This document shows positions 25,709 through 37,900 of a DNA stretch of 64,000 nt, in pieces. The notes beneath the pieces are model-generated. The model had not been told where the DNA came from. It searched no databases and was given only the letters and a program-made list of their open reading frames with translations. The translations under genes were made by a program, and so were the position numbers. Origin of the DNA: Galaxea fascicularis (taxonomy: Eukaryota > Cnidaria > Anthozoa > Scleractinia > Euphylliidae); NCBI GenBank assembly GCA_948470475.1, contig OX419346.1:18768917-18832916 (forward strand). Direction: 5' to 3'. The number at the start of each line of letters is the position of its first letter. Position 1 is the first letter of the stretch.

Positions 25709-26458
25709 TTGCTTGCACCGTGTTTCGTTGTTGCCATAGTATCTGTTAACATGCTTTATCGTGGGTAATGAAGCTTCATTTGTCAGGGGAAGTGGGGTTA
25801 AGAAGGTCGGGGGGTGGGGTGCGGAACCCGGGAGTTAAAAAGGTGGGATGCAGGAGAATAGAGGAGTAGTTTACAGAAAAGGGGAATTGAAACGATTGGA
25901 AATTGTCGCCATATTGCTTGGTAGTTTATAGTATATATTTTTGGAGGGTACCCCGACCCTCTCAAAAAGTGTATTAATTTTCCTTCTTGTATAAATTCGG
26001 ATTTGATTAAGTATCTGGTAATCTGTAATGTGCTTTCACAATACTTTTAAAATACTTCAGCAACCGAATTTTGCATAGAACGCATTGCATATGAAAAAAA
26101 GTTATATCTTTTTGTTATCGAGGTCTCATTTCTTTTAACATGGAGCCACGTGCCTGTTTGATATGGAATGCCTTTTTAAAAATCTGCATCGCACGTGTTA
26201 TATGAATATCGACAATAAAACAACGCTCACGAAAGTAACTTGTCAATTTTGTTGAAGTTTCCTTTCCAATGTTGATAGAGAAACTGAAAAGTATATCAAT
26301 TGTGTGCTTTGCATTTTGCATGCAAGCCGTAGACATTTTAAACATTTCACGAATTTCAACATTCATTACTGTCGTTCGTATGGCCTTGGCGCCAGGGTTT
26401 ATTTCGTTCGCTACACATGTTGTGCGAATACTGTTGGCGTTTCATGCCTCAGGCTGTA

Positions 26459-26592
26459 TAGATCGTTTTCACATGACGTCACGGCGGCCATGTTGGTGCA
26501 CAAGGCTGACCCTCTGGGAATTGAACTCTATTTTTATGCAGATACTTTCTTTTGTTTCATTGAACCAATATGGCAACTGGTCATGTGACTGA
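26459..26592 (+). repeat. Dispersed repeat fragment (CATGACGTCACGGCGGCCAT type)
   Basis: ATCGTTTTCACATGACGTCA..GGCCATGTTGGTG, then CCTCTGGGAATTGAACTC and GGTCATGTGACTG. I recognise this only as a dispersed anthozoan repeat; the open frames over it are incidental. Confidence 0.45.
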
Positions 26593-27954
26593 TGACGAAC
26601 TATTGATGCGAGGAGAATAACCTCTGGCATTCAGGGTATCGTCCATATTAATTTCGCCCGCTGTTCTGATGAATAGCTCTTTTAACATCTCCTGGTTTAC
26701 GTGTCGATTCCTCAGATCCTGAAGTAAAATGATGTAAATATACAGCTTATGTCTTCTTTTTAAAGTTGCAATTGTGTTATTCCGTTTCCAATCAAGTTAA
26801 AGACAGACCTGTCTTCAAGTATTTCTTGCTGACTATTCTTTTGTTCTTGGTATACAATCTGATTGGTTGGCCCGTGTTCTTATGAGACCAGGTGGAAGAA
26901 ACTGTGCTAACACATTCTTGTGTGTCCATGTACTGTGTGATGTCTTTTAAAGTAAATCGCAAACAATCTTGAAAGACAAACTGAAGGCATAACGATTGTA
27001 AAGTGGACGAATTAGGCACCTGGATAGTTGCCAGACTGGAAGATTCCAAACTTAAGGTAACATACTAAGGAAACACACCCTTGATACAACAAGTCTCAAT
27101 AATAATTTCGGCCTGCTTTGCTGCTTTGAAGGGGCGTTTTGGAAAAGAAACCGCCAGGCAAAAATATTATATAATTTGTGTCCCTGCAAAGTTCTTCAAG
27201 CAACTCAAAATTGCAATATAACAAGCCGAATTTTGGAGAAGCATTCCAAGCAGATTTATGTGCATAATCCTTTCTGAAAACTGAAGAAACCAAATTGGTT
27301 ACGTTGCAGTCATCTTTAGGATAATGCACCTCATATGCAAGTTGATTGTGAGTTTCGGTGTAATCAGTCATAACTGTAATATTTAGTATTTATGTTTGAG
27401 CTATAGCTCGGCAGGTTGTAGCTAACGTATGGGTCTTGTTAACGTTTGACCCAGTTATTTTTGGAGGTTATTTTCCAAACCCCTGTGTTTTTATATGCGA
27501 AAAGTGAAACTGCCGTGCAATAGAATCAAGAAATCACGCCGAGAAAACTAGGCAAACCTAACAAATAGAGCAAAGTCTAATATCCGGTATGCTATTCATA
27601 GACAAAGGAACGCTTTCATGCACATGACACTAGTCTGCCGCACGTATCCCGCTGACGCTCAAAACTTCCTTTCCTTATAGTCATAAATTCCGTGCAATAA
27701 TTAACGATATCTGTTTATCTTTGAGGTCTTGCCAAAAAATCCTTCTTATTTTTGTCTGTTTGTTTTTTGCAAAACTGCCTCTGTCTATTTTGATCCACGG
27801 CAAGGCATTACGTGCTGCCTTTCGTGCATTTAGGAGAGTCAGTCATCATTCATCATTACCATACCTATTGAGCCATAGGTTTCTACACTTCAGTTTCTCT
27901 TAAAATGCTTTGATATTTCAAGGGCAACTAATTTATCCCGCGATAAGTAAATAA

Positions 27955-28500
27955 AAATAAGGAGCAACGCAACGAGAACGCCACAGGACAATGGGTTTAA
28001 TGTGCAAAATAATCCTTCTGCAGGTGCGTTTTACATTTTTGCTTGGTGAAGGGAGTTCTCGGGGGAGGATTGGAGACACAAGGGTGAATCATAACACAAA
28101 AACGGGTTCAGATTAGCTCGAGGAAGGTGCCGGTTTTGTCATTTTTCTCCATCTACCAAGGTCAATCCTCTTCTGTGAAGATGTTAGAGAGCTTAAGGAA
28201 CGAAGCCGGTGACGTCGTTGAGAACATCCTTTCAAATTTTTGACTCTCTCGCGATTTTTCCAAGTCGGTTAACTTAGAAAAGGCTGGCGAACTCTCAGAG
28301 GACTAAATTACCATGAACGATGTCAAATAAAAGAAAAAGAATGCAAAATTCGCCTTCGTTTGCTCACATTCTGGAGAAAACATAAGATTTAGACATTTGA
28401 CGTTGAGAAAACAACAGTAACGCTTTCAGTTAATTGTACGTACATTTGCAGCATGTTAGTAAGAAAACCGTGATGTAAAGGAACAAATTTCAGAAAGTTT
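27955..28500. repeat. GGGAGCTTAAGG-type element, second copy (partial)
   Basis: AGGAGCAACGCAACGAGAAC with GCCACAGGACAATGGGTTTA at the left and GTTAGAGAGCTTAAGGAACG in the middle. The right half shares ordered blocks with 12,090-12,330 (TCTCGCGATTTTTCCAAG, AGGCTGGCGAACTC). Confidence 0.5.
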
Positions 28501-31109
28501 AAGATCAAAAGTAGACATGCCTTTTTTGTTTGATAAAGCTGTTACTAGTATATCTTTTAATTCGTTGGCGGCCCATAAGCACTTGTTGTGCATTTAAACA
28601 AATCTAGCTCATACCCAAAAATTGCTTAACCAGAAGAGGAAAAATACTGATTACATTGTCTTAAAACCACAAACGTATGAATATCATATTGCGTATTTAC
28701 TGACCACAGAATATTCGGTTCTTGTGCAGTTATAGGAACGCCGGCCATTGTCATTGCAAAATGCATATGCCGAATTACCTTTCAATAGTACAGCGGGATA
28801 GCTTGGTGTCAGGAAATGATTAATGTTAGGACTTACTATAGCTAAAAGAGACAGATATATATTCCCTTAAATAGACACAAATTATCAACATTAATGAAGC
28901 ACCTCTCCGACTTCAATACCATTGAAGCCAAACATTCGACACGACGAGTTTCTGATTAAACGGTGTATTTTGAGTTCAGTCGGGATCTCTAAAGTGTTTT
29001 TACGATTTTCTTTTAAGATAAGCTGTACTCAATGCCAAATGCATTTTCCATTATCAATGACTTTGCATTCCTTTTTCAATACGTGACAATATCTCGACGG
29101 TCATCAGCCCTCGCTTTTCATCACTTAAATTAATAAAATAGATCTTATTAGTAAAGTGTAAGATGACTTTCCAAGGCATTGTGCTTTTTTCAATGGATCT
29201 AAATTCTTCCATAATTTAATTTTCTCCCTCAAAGGGCGTAACTAAAACACTTGAACTAAGTCAAGTAGAAGGCTGTTTTCCAGTAATTAGATTTTGGCCT
29301 TCAAACGTGCAACTATGTGTACATACAAATAAAGACTGAATTTGAATTTTCAGTTAAGGACCTTTAAGCTGCCCAAGGCCTGTAATGGACACTCCTAATC
29401 CTTTAAGTATTCAGTACACCTGCCGCGAGTTAACGCCATGAAATAAAGGAGAGAAAATTTGTTCCAGTAAGTTGGAGGATTTTTTAGGACTTTACAGGAG
29501 TTCGCACGTTTATTGGTTTGATTCTCGCGTTAGGTCCTTAGCATGCAAGAGGGTGCTTTTTCGATATTGCAGGGAAACCCTTAATCAAAGAAAATCGTGA
29601 TCAGCAGGAGTTGAGGAAAATGAGGACAGTGTTAGGGTGGCCATGTGGCGAATTTCTGGTATTAATTTAACACCGAACCACAAGAGGTTTTTGTTTGGAT
29701 GGGAACCTAAAATAGGGATCCAGTTTTGTTCTGATAGTACCCTAAAATTGCGTAAAACGTAAAATAAATCCTCTTAGCTGGGATGGTTACACTTTTTGCT
29801 TACGCTCTAAAACCAATTTGTGCATACAAATGCTCTTATGGCCCAAAGACAGAAAACGTACCCATATAATGACGTAACTCCAGCTTTAAAACATTGAAAG
29901 TGATATTGCTACTGGAAGTAAAGAGGTTACAAAGGGAATAACCTTCAATCGGACTGAACAAAAGAGCGTCGGACTTGATTTGTAGTTGTTTTTAATCCAA
30001 GTATATGCAAATTGGCTTATAAATTAGGGTTGTACCGGGGTGCATTCTTTTGCGTGTTCTGTCATGAGTGGAGTGGAGCGTGAACATTGCCCAAGGATCG
30101 TGCTGAGAAATGTGCAGTTGGTCTAGGCGTCTGTGTAAACTATCCAGTGTGGTTATGTTTAGGCCAATACAAGACGATTTCAGGAGTAAAAAGCATTGAC
30201 ACGTTGATCGGAGGGGAATGTGAATTTCTAGCACGGTCGATGAATGAATTTAATACTTGAACTGTCACGCACAAACTAAAAAAGAAAGGAATTCCGGGTT
30301 CTCCAAACAAGAGCCGATCCTTTGATGGTCCTGGTCGTAAGCCCCCACGAGTTTCCTGTCGAATGCTTACAAGTTCGCCTACTGTTGGGAGAACTTGGAA
30401 TTCTTCCTCACTGAGTTCGCGTGTGAGAGTGTTAAATAAATCACATACCTTTTATCAATGAGTACAACACTGTCAGACATTTATGAATCCGTTTCATTGC
30501 AATGCAGGTGTTGAAAAGTGTAGAGATTCAAGTCTATACAAATTGCAAGACATGTTGGAGGGATTACAAAAGTAGAATGATTCATGAATTATACCCACTG
30601 CCGATGCATGCAGTTCAAATTCGTCTCGCACCATACAGCACATAGGTTTCCATTCTGTACTTATTTCAAATCTATCTCAAATTCTGTTTTCTTTATAAAA
30701 CTAAAACAAAACAAAAAGCAAATAAACAGGCAACAAACATCTATACTCTATAATCTGGCTTAAACTAATCAATTTCAGACCACTAAAGCCAAACCTATGT
30801 TTCTTTGTTACCAGAAATACGATCGAACGAAGAGTGCATATGACGATAACTCAGGAAACCCAATAAATCGTAGACGGAACCTAGAATGATTACACTAGGA
30901 AACCTTTCTTTGATCAGTCATCAACCAATAACACTCTAAAAGCAATTCAATGAAGTCAGAAATCTTTTTTACGCCGATAGGCTGCGGTAAATGGATTTTT
31001 ATTCAATACCGCTTAAAAACTTTTAGAAAGGAATTTGGTCTTTCGAGTGCTAAGACTCTAAACCTGTTAATAAGTAAATCTTGCTTACAGGCATTTGACG
31101 AGTAAACGG

Positions 31110-31139
31110 CTATTATTATTATTATTATTATTATTATTT
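31110..31139 (+). repeat. (TTA)n microsatellite
   Basis: About ten ATT/TTA triplets upstream of GRAMD4-like copy A. Confidence 0.9.
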
Positions 31140-31849
31140 TTGTTTTAAATCAGTGAACACTGTTTATTAATAAATGACAAGTAAATGCTACTATGAGCAT
31201 TGTTCACTTGCAAAAGCCACTCAAATAACTGGCGGATTTTGATTAGCCATCAGTGCAATTGAATGTATCAGAAATTATGAAACCCTAAAAAGGTCATTTG
31301 CGCCGTGAATCATTGGATCGGCAGAGCTGATTTCTCAATCATGTGAACATTAGGTTACCGAGTTATAACCTAATGTGTTCGAACAGCCCGAAGATGCAAC
31401 TATCTAAATAATTACAAGTTGAGATGTAGGGTATACGAAAGTAGGGTATAGCAGGAGTTAGTTAAGGCTGGCTTTACACACTAGCCCTCTTGGTCCACAC
31501 AGTTAATGTCAAAGTGGGATTGTGGCAAGTAAGCAACTAGGAGTTTCCGAATCCCCCAGAATGGTAAGCTAGCAGACTGTAAGGTAACTCTTGAAGTGTG
31601 TCTCCAATTACCTTAACTTTGCCTAAGCAAAGGACCCATTGGAATGTCAAAGAAAGGCGTTAGAAGCTTGGACTACGAACATTCTATTGGACGTCTAATG
31701 TATTGAATCTTGCTTACACCACGTCAGGGCATTTGTAATTTACTGTGTTGCGACGTAATACCTAAGAAAATACTTCAGTGCCTGAGACGAAATGCAAAAC
31801 ACAGGCTTTGTCATACTATTGTCAGTTCTAACATCGCTATTTATTTTAG

Positions 31850-31995
31850 GCTTGCAAATAACGAAGCTATAGCAAATTGATATTGATGTTGACAAACTCG
31901 GAAGAGACCTCCAAACGGAGACTGAGAAGAAGAAACAGCGAACTCAAAGACAAACTCAAGTCCAAGCAAAAATCTTTCACATCGAACCATCAAAG
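31850..31995 (+). other. Damaged coiled-coil exon of GRAMD4-like copy A
   Basis: The acceptor TTATTTTAG at 31841-31849 matches the acceptor of the paralogous exon at 63430-63565 in position and phase (2 nt, then a codon). In that frame copy A reads about six codons, then TAG at 31870-31872, then a stretch IDVDKLGRDLQTETEK that matches the paralog's VDVGKLQKELQEERDK. The match then moves to another frame (NSELKDKLKSKQKSF against NHELKEKLKQKQKAF) because copy A is 4 nt longer in the purine-rich GAGAAGAAGAAAC stretch. The exon therefore carries a nonsense codon plus a frameshift relative to its paralog. ATG 31886 lies in the downstream, correct frame. No further 5' exon was recognised upstream. 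It could be true decay, re-initiation, or (less likely, given two lesions) sequencing error. Confidence 0.75.
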
Positions 31996-34900
31996 GTAGG
32001 ATTTATTTTTTGAGCAAGCTTTTCAAATGTAGCAAGGTTTCAAAAGCTTTTACCCGGGTGAGTATTCATATGAAAGCTACCGATCAGTACTTTCCGGTCG
32101 TGCTGTTTCTGATGCTGTACAAAGTTGTTCTTAGTTTTGAGTCTGTGGATGAAATCCTAAAGTGTGACCATTCAAATGAAAGCTACTGAGCAGTACTTTC
32201 CTGTGGTGCTGTTTATTATGCTGTACAAGGTGGTTCTAACTTTTGAGTCTGTGGATGAAATCCTAAAGTGTGACCATTCAAATGAAAGCTACTGAGCAGT
32301 ACTTTACTGTGGTGCTGTTTATTACTATACTATACAGGGTTTTTTTAGCTTTTGATTGCGTGGATCTAATTCTTAAGTGAGACCATTAAAATGAAAGTTA
32401 CTGAGCAGCACTGTCGTGTGGTGCTGTTTATTTTGCTGTACAAGGTGGTGGATGACATCTGATATGACGAAGGGCTAACACTCGAAACGTCAGCTTTCTC
32501 CGTTTTTCCCGTTGATTTATGGCCCGCGCGCTTCGCGCTTGGGCCATAAGCGAACGGGGAAAAAACTCGGTCCGTGGCTTACAGTACGGACCTCAAACTC
32601 GGTTAGTAAGAGGCATGTACTGACCCTAAGGATGATGGAATCAATGCAGTTCTGTAAACGTGCTGAATAAGTGAAAGCAATGTTTATCTTTGAATGTTTG
32701 CTTTTTATTCACAGAAGGCATTCTAGTCCACCAGACTTGAAGAATGTTCATGGCGTGGCGACGGACAATTCAGAAAGGGGAGAGGATTACTGGAGGAATA
32801 TGGGGAAAGGCGAATATATGATTTTGCCGTCAGTTGATACAAACGATGATTTTGTGGTTGTGGATGGCGCGAGAGGAAAAACGCTTGACGATGTGTTTGA
32901 TGAGATGCAGACACAGTCGCAAGAGGGGAAATCAGAAGAAAACACAGCTAATTTATCTGGTAATGAACTTCTAACAACGTGTTGTTTTTTCGTTTTGCCT
33001 AGAGAAATGCTACAGCTTAAAGGGTAGCAAAAATGATCGATTTTGTAGATTTTACAACGAAGTCGTGCTTTGTTGAGCAAAAATTCGTGTTTGCAAATGC
33101 TCATAGTTCCAAGCTCTTTATTTGCCTGTTTAATGTGCAATTTCTAAACCTAAATTCCCGAGAATAAGTAGGTAAAATGTAGTAATAGTAACAGTATACG
33201 GCCATTTTATATGAGATAGATTCCCAGATCACAGGAGTGCCCAACTGCAATATGGGAAAATGCTTATAAAACATCTCACAAATCAGCATAAATTTTATAA
33301 TTATAATAATTTTTTTTTGGGGGGGGGGGGATATTTCATTTTTTAAATCATGTGGTTATGGATCATGGGCTTCGGAGTCGATTTTTGTGCGACCGTTGAC
33401 GAGCATCACTAAGTACGCATTTTCAGTGGAGTTATCTACAATGTATCTATATTTTGTTGTTCAAGACCTTCAGGGTTTCGTAAAAGTGAAGACCAAGCTA
33501 AAATCGTGGAAAATGCAATTTACAGATCTGGTGAGTTTATCAACCTCAAAGAAATTGGGGACTTATACTGTTCCTTTTTTTTTTTTCCTGTTTACACGCA
33601 TCGCGCAGAATGCCTATTGTTTTGGGGACATTTACCTATTTACTTACTTACTTGATTTTCCTTCATTCACACATGAAATGTGAAGGTAGCAAAGGTGCTT
33701 CTTTTTTTGGCTCATACGTGACAATAATGAAGTGAAGCCAACGAAAATTCAGCCAATCAGAATGCAGGGAAGCCGTTGTATATTCGTCGGTATTTCACCG
33801 TACCTTCCCATCGATCAGTGCAATTCAACTGTATCACACCCAACCTTCCCATCGTGCACCACGTTGATTATGTAATGCCACGTATTTTCTATGATATGGT
33901 ATAAAATAGCCATGCAAGGCTTTCTCGTGATATACCATAGAATATAACAACTCGTCCCTTGTGCTTTTTTTGCATACACACTCGCCTAAAGGCTCGTGTG
34001 TATAAGACGAAAATACAAATGACTCGTGGGATATTCCATGGTATACCAGTCGAAAGCATTGCATAACTAGTTTATATCATCATACCATACCACAGATACC
34101 ATATCATATGACATCTTATCACATCACGTCACGTCACATCACATTTCATTACATTACTCATTATCACATCACATTACATCACATCTCATTTCATCACATT
34201 ACTTCACATCACATCATATCGTATCGTATCGTATCGTATCATATACGCATATATTCGACAACACTCAGTTATTATTTATTGATTCGTTTTAAGGTTTTGG
34301 ATAGATTGCGGGATTTTGTTGATGATGAGTCGGAAGCTACTGATGATGCGTACATAGAAGGAGAACCTTTAGCTGTTAAAACGTGAGTCATGTTCAACTG
34401 CACCATCCTGGGAGATGATGAGTTTGACGAGGGAAAGGGGAGATGATACTCTTGTGTCCTCTTGTCTCAGTTCTTCTCCAAGCGATCACACTTAGAACTG
34501 TCCTGTGGACTATTATTACTGTCCTGTGGCAAAACACACCATTTTACTAACAATCAGTTCCAAGTGGATTGTGGGTAGATCCAGTTGTTTATTAGGGTAA
34601 ACGGTCAAAATTACAATTCACTTGAAACTGATCATTGGCAAAATGTTGTATGGGCCACTATCAATATTAAAATAAAAATTCCGATTAATATTCGGATAAT
34701 TGTCCAAAAGGTTATTTACTCCTAACTTTTTCCTTTTTTTGTTCTTTACAGATTGAAAGAAAACATCAACCGTTTTTGTAAGTGCTCCCTGTTACTCTTT
34801 GATTCGAAGATCACGTTTACTAAATTCTATTGCACACAAACCACTATTGCGGGGGTTGACAACTCCAACAAGGCCTGTCTCGGGAGAAAAAAAACTCTCC

Positions 34901-37900
34901 CGGGAATCTGGAGATTTTGCTGAGAATCGGGAGACTCGGGTCTATTTTTCTGGGAAATATGACATAGTTGCGAGATACTGCAGAAAAAAAAGAGCAAAGT
35001 TTGACACTTTTACAAGAATGTCATCGAAAAACTCGGGAAGATCTTCCAAATTTCCGTCCGGGAGGACTCAAAGTTGCACGTGGTGCTGATCAAACAATGT
35101 TTGTCAGAGTTATAACCCCCCCCCCCCCCCCCTTCCCCGTACTATTTTTTTCTTAACCGTTTTGTTCTTTTTCTTTAGCTGTAGGTATCAAACCCATAAC
35201 TGGTTTCATCAAGTCTGTCAGCAACGTTTTTGCATGGTCAAATCCGGCAGCATCGTTCCTGATATTTGTGGTTAGTAATTTAATTAAGTACAGTCGAACC
35301 TCGATCATCTGGACTCGTATTACATTTTTTTTGTTTTGGTTGTTTTGTATTTTATTTAGGGAGCTCGTTGGAGGACAACGAGGACAACAACGGCAACGAG
35401 AACGCCACGAAACAATAGGCTTAATGAGCAAAAACAATCGCTCTGCACGGGCCTCTGCACGGGCCCCTGCACGTGCGTTTTGCATTTTGGTACATTTCTT
35501 TACCGTCCTCTGCAAAACAACAACGTGAAATGACCAAATTTTATGTTTTCTTGAGAACGTGAGCACATGACGGCATCTCTTTTTCTTTCTTTGTCGCTGT
35601 TCATAGTAATTTGGCCTCTAAATAGTTCACCATCATTGTCATAGTTTAAGCTCCCTAATATATGAAACACTGATTTTCCCCTCAGCAATTGGCCAAGTAG
35701 GAAGAGGAACACCGAATCGACTATATCATTGAGTACTCAGATTTGCAACCTCATTTCATTCTTTCGATCTCACCTTCATCTGCAACCCTTGCATTAATCA
35801 GTTGATGACCGTCTATATACAATTATCTTTTAGTATGGGGCGACCGCAACAGCTTTGCTGCTTTCAATCAATCGTGTACAAATAGTAAATCAGGTTTTTG
35901 CTGCATCTGCCTAGAATGACATTTACAGCGTGGACTTGAAAAACCCTTTATTCCACTATTGCAGGTTTACATGTATTCTGTCTGGCATGGCTATCTACTC
36001 TCCTTGATCCTTTTGGTGGCGATTTGGAAACTCTTCATGAATTATCTTCACGCTAAGTAAGTTGAAATGGTCTGCGAAGCATTATAACTCTTTGCCTATT
36101 TGCGTGGAAAAACTTAATTCGATTCAGAAACGGCGCCAATATGTTTTAGTTTACGAATCCCAGTTGAAGGCGCTAAAAACGCTGGAAAGTAACAATTTTT
36201 AAGCAACCATTTTAAAGTTCTTTATGGATCCCTATCTCATCTACAGAGGCATAGCTAAACAGCTGGGATTCATGGAAAAAACAAAGGATGAGGTGAGCTG
36301 TTTGCGAATTTGTTCGTTCAATTGCACTTGCTCTCGTAAAAAAAAATGGCAAACATGGATCTGATTTGCTAGCTCTGTTAGTTCGTTAAGTAAAACGTCA
36401 TGTTTGGGCCACAGTTTATTTAATTCGCAGACACGAATCACAAGACATGACTTTTCAATAACTGCCTTACACCGGAATGCAAACTTTATCTTCGCAGCCG
36501 AGCTCTTCGGAGGATTACAGCTGGTCCGACAAGTTCCAACTGGTTTTACAAGTAGCAAGAAAAGTTCAGGTACGCCATGATGCAATAATAACACACTAAG
36601 TGAATGATTTAACAAATAAATTTCATGTTAGTGTCAGTGTGTGTCTACTCTAATAACGCACGGATGAAGTGAAAACGTGATAGGCGGCGTGTAGCGTGAC
36701 TGACGTTCTTACAACGTTTTTGGCGTCCTCGGTTTTAGAGTACACACCCAATGGCAAATGGAACTTTCTTTACTCACTTTGACTCGTGACGTCATTCTTG
36801 CGTCTGTACTTCAACCGTGAACTCGTCTAGACCAATCAAAACGTGAGGATTTCACCGTTCATTATATAATTCTAAAATTTTTTGCCAACTGAAGCCCCCC
36901 GTGTTTTATCCCGGCAACTGGTAAATTTAGTTCGTAACCCTGAAATCTCCTGGCCTTACGTATTCAAACAAATAGACTGACCACAATTTTCATTTTTTTT
37001 TTTTTTTTTACTCTTATTCCTTCTATATGTTCTGGATACTGAGTTGAATTTAATTGGTGATTTTAGACACCACATTTGCAATTAAAACACCATGTTTTCA
37101 AGCAGCATTTTAATTTTAGTCAGAGAAATTATATTTATTAATCGCCACTGCCATTGCCATTGGGCAGATTCACTTGGGCACCCCTTCTGATATCATTTGG
37201 TAGCACACAAGCAATTCCATCACTTTTCAGTGTCACGAAGATTTCCTTAGGGTACCTGACTATTGCAAACTGAATGACCACAACGTTCCGATGTTCTCTT
37301 TTAAGGAGATTATCACCTTGGTAACGTTAATGTTGTATTAAGACGGTTCAATAGATATTAGAGTTTTCTCTCTTTAGAACACTCTTGGAAAAATGGCAGA
37401 CTCTCTGGAAAAGATTAAAAAGTAAGTTAATTTTAAAAAGTAGGTTATTTATAGTATTCCTTTTCGTAAGGTACGTTCATTATTTTATTTTTTTATAGGG
37501 TGAGGAGGCTGGTCATTTGCAAATTGTATAACCTTACCCCCCCCCCTCCAGCCTATCAGTTTTAGTCACATTACACCCCCTCAAAAAGACCTTTTGGGGG
37601 GATGACCCACCCCCTCCAAAATAAGTTTCACCAGCTGTTTTCCACTTTTTTTTTTACCTTAGAATTTCGCTCGACCCCCCGCAAAAGCCAGTTTTTTAGG
37701 CGTGCCTCCCCATTCCCACCAACCCCCCCCCCCCCATAAAAAGTGAACGGCACCTAAGTACCAATTAATTCTGAGGTTATGTCTTCAGTGCTTGTATTCC
37801 TTTTCACCTAGTGAAATTCCGTCGACTTGTTCCAAAATAACCGAGAAAACTTTCAGAAATGAAAAGAAATTGAAAGAAATCGCAATCAAGTCAAGACACG

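Larger units (their letters stand above)
24200..31800. other. Mostly unassigned upstream region of GRAMD4-like copy A
   Basis: Apart from the repeats listed at 25.6, 26.5, 28 and 31.1 kb, I see no gene. Two adjacent minus-strand frames (27,371-27,096 and 27,049-26,792, about 90 and 85 codons) have no recognisable family. The missing 5' exons and promoter of copy A were looked for here and not found. Confidence 0.45.

Noticed and set aside
26792..27371. Two adjacent minus-strand frames as an exon pair
   Set aside because: No recognisable family and no convincing donor/acceptor between them; such lengths are expected by chance in 64 kb.
31850..31885. Use of acceptor 31849 as a coding exon start for copy A
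   Set aside because: It leads into TAG at 31870-31872 in the homologous frame; kept only as evidence of damage.
32056..32465. CRISPR-like array
   Set aside because: Repeats are contiguous 106-bp tandem units without spacers, in a eukaryotic intron.
33466..33530. Alternative reading frame through exon 3 of copy A (and exon 56763-56815 of copy P)
   Set aside because: Both copies are also open in a second frame (EDQAKIVENA / KDQAGIVENA), but that frame hits a stop directly in the next exon and does not fit the phase.
35153..35566. 137-codon minus-strand frame
   Set aside because: It overlaps exon 35179-35270 of copy A in antisense plus a MITE; no independent support.
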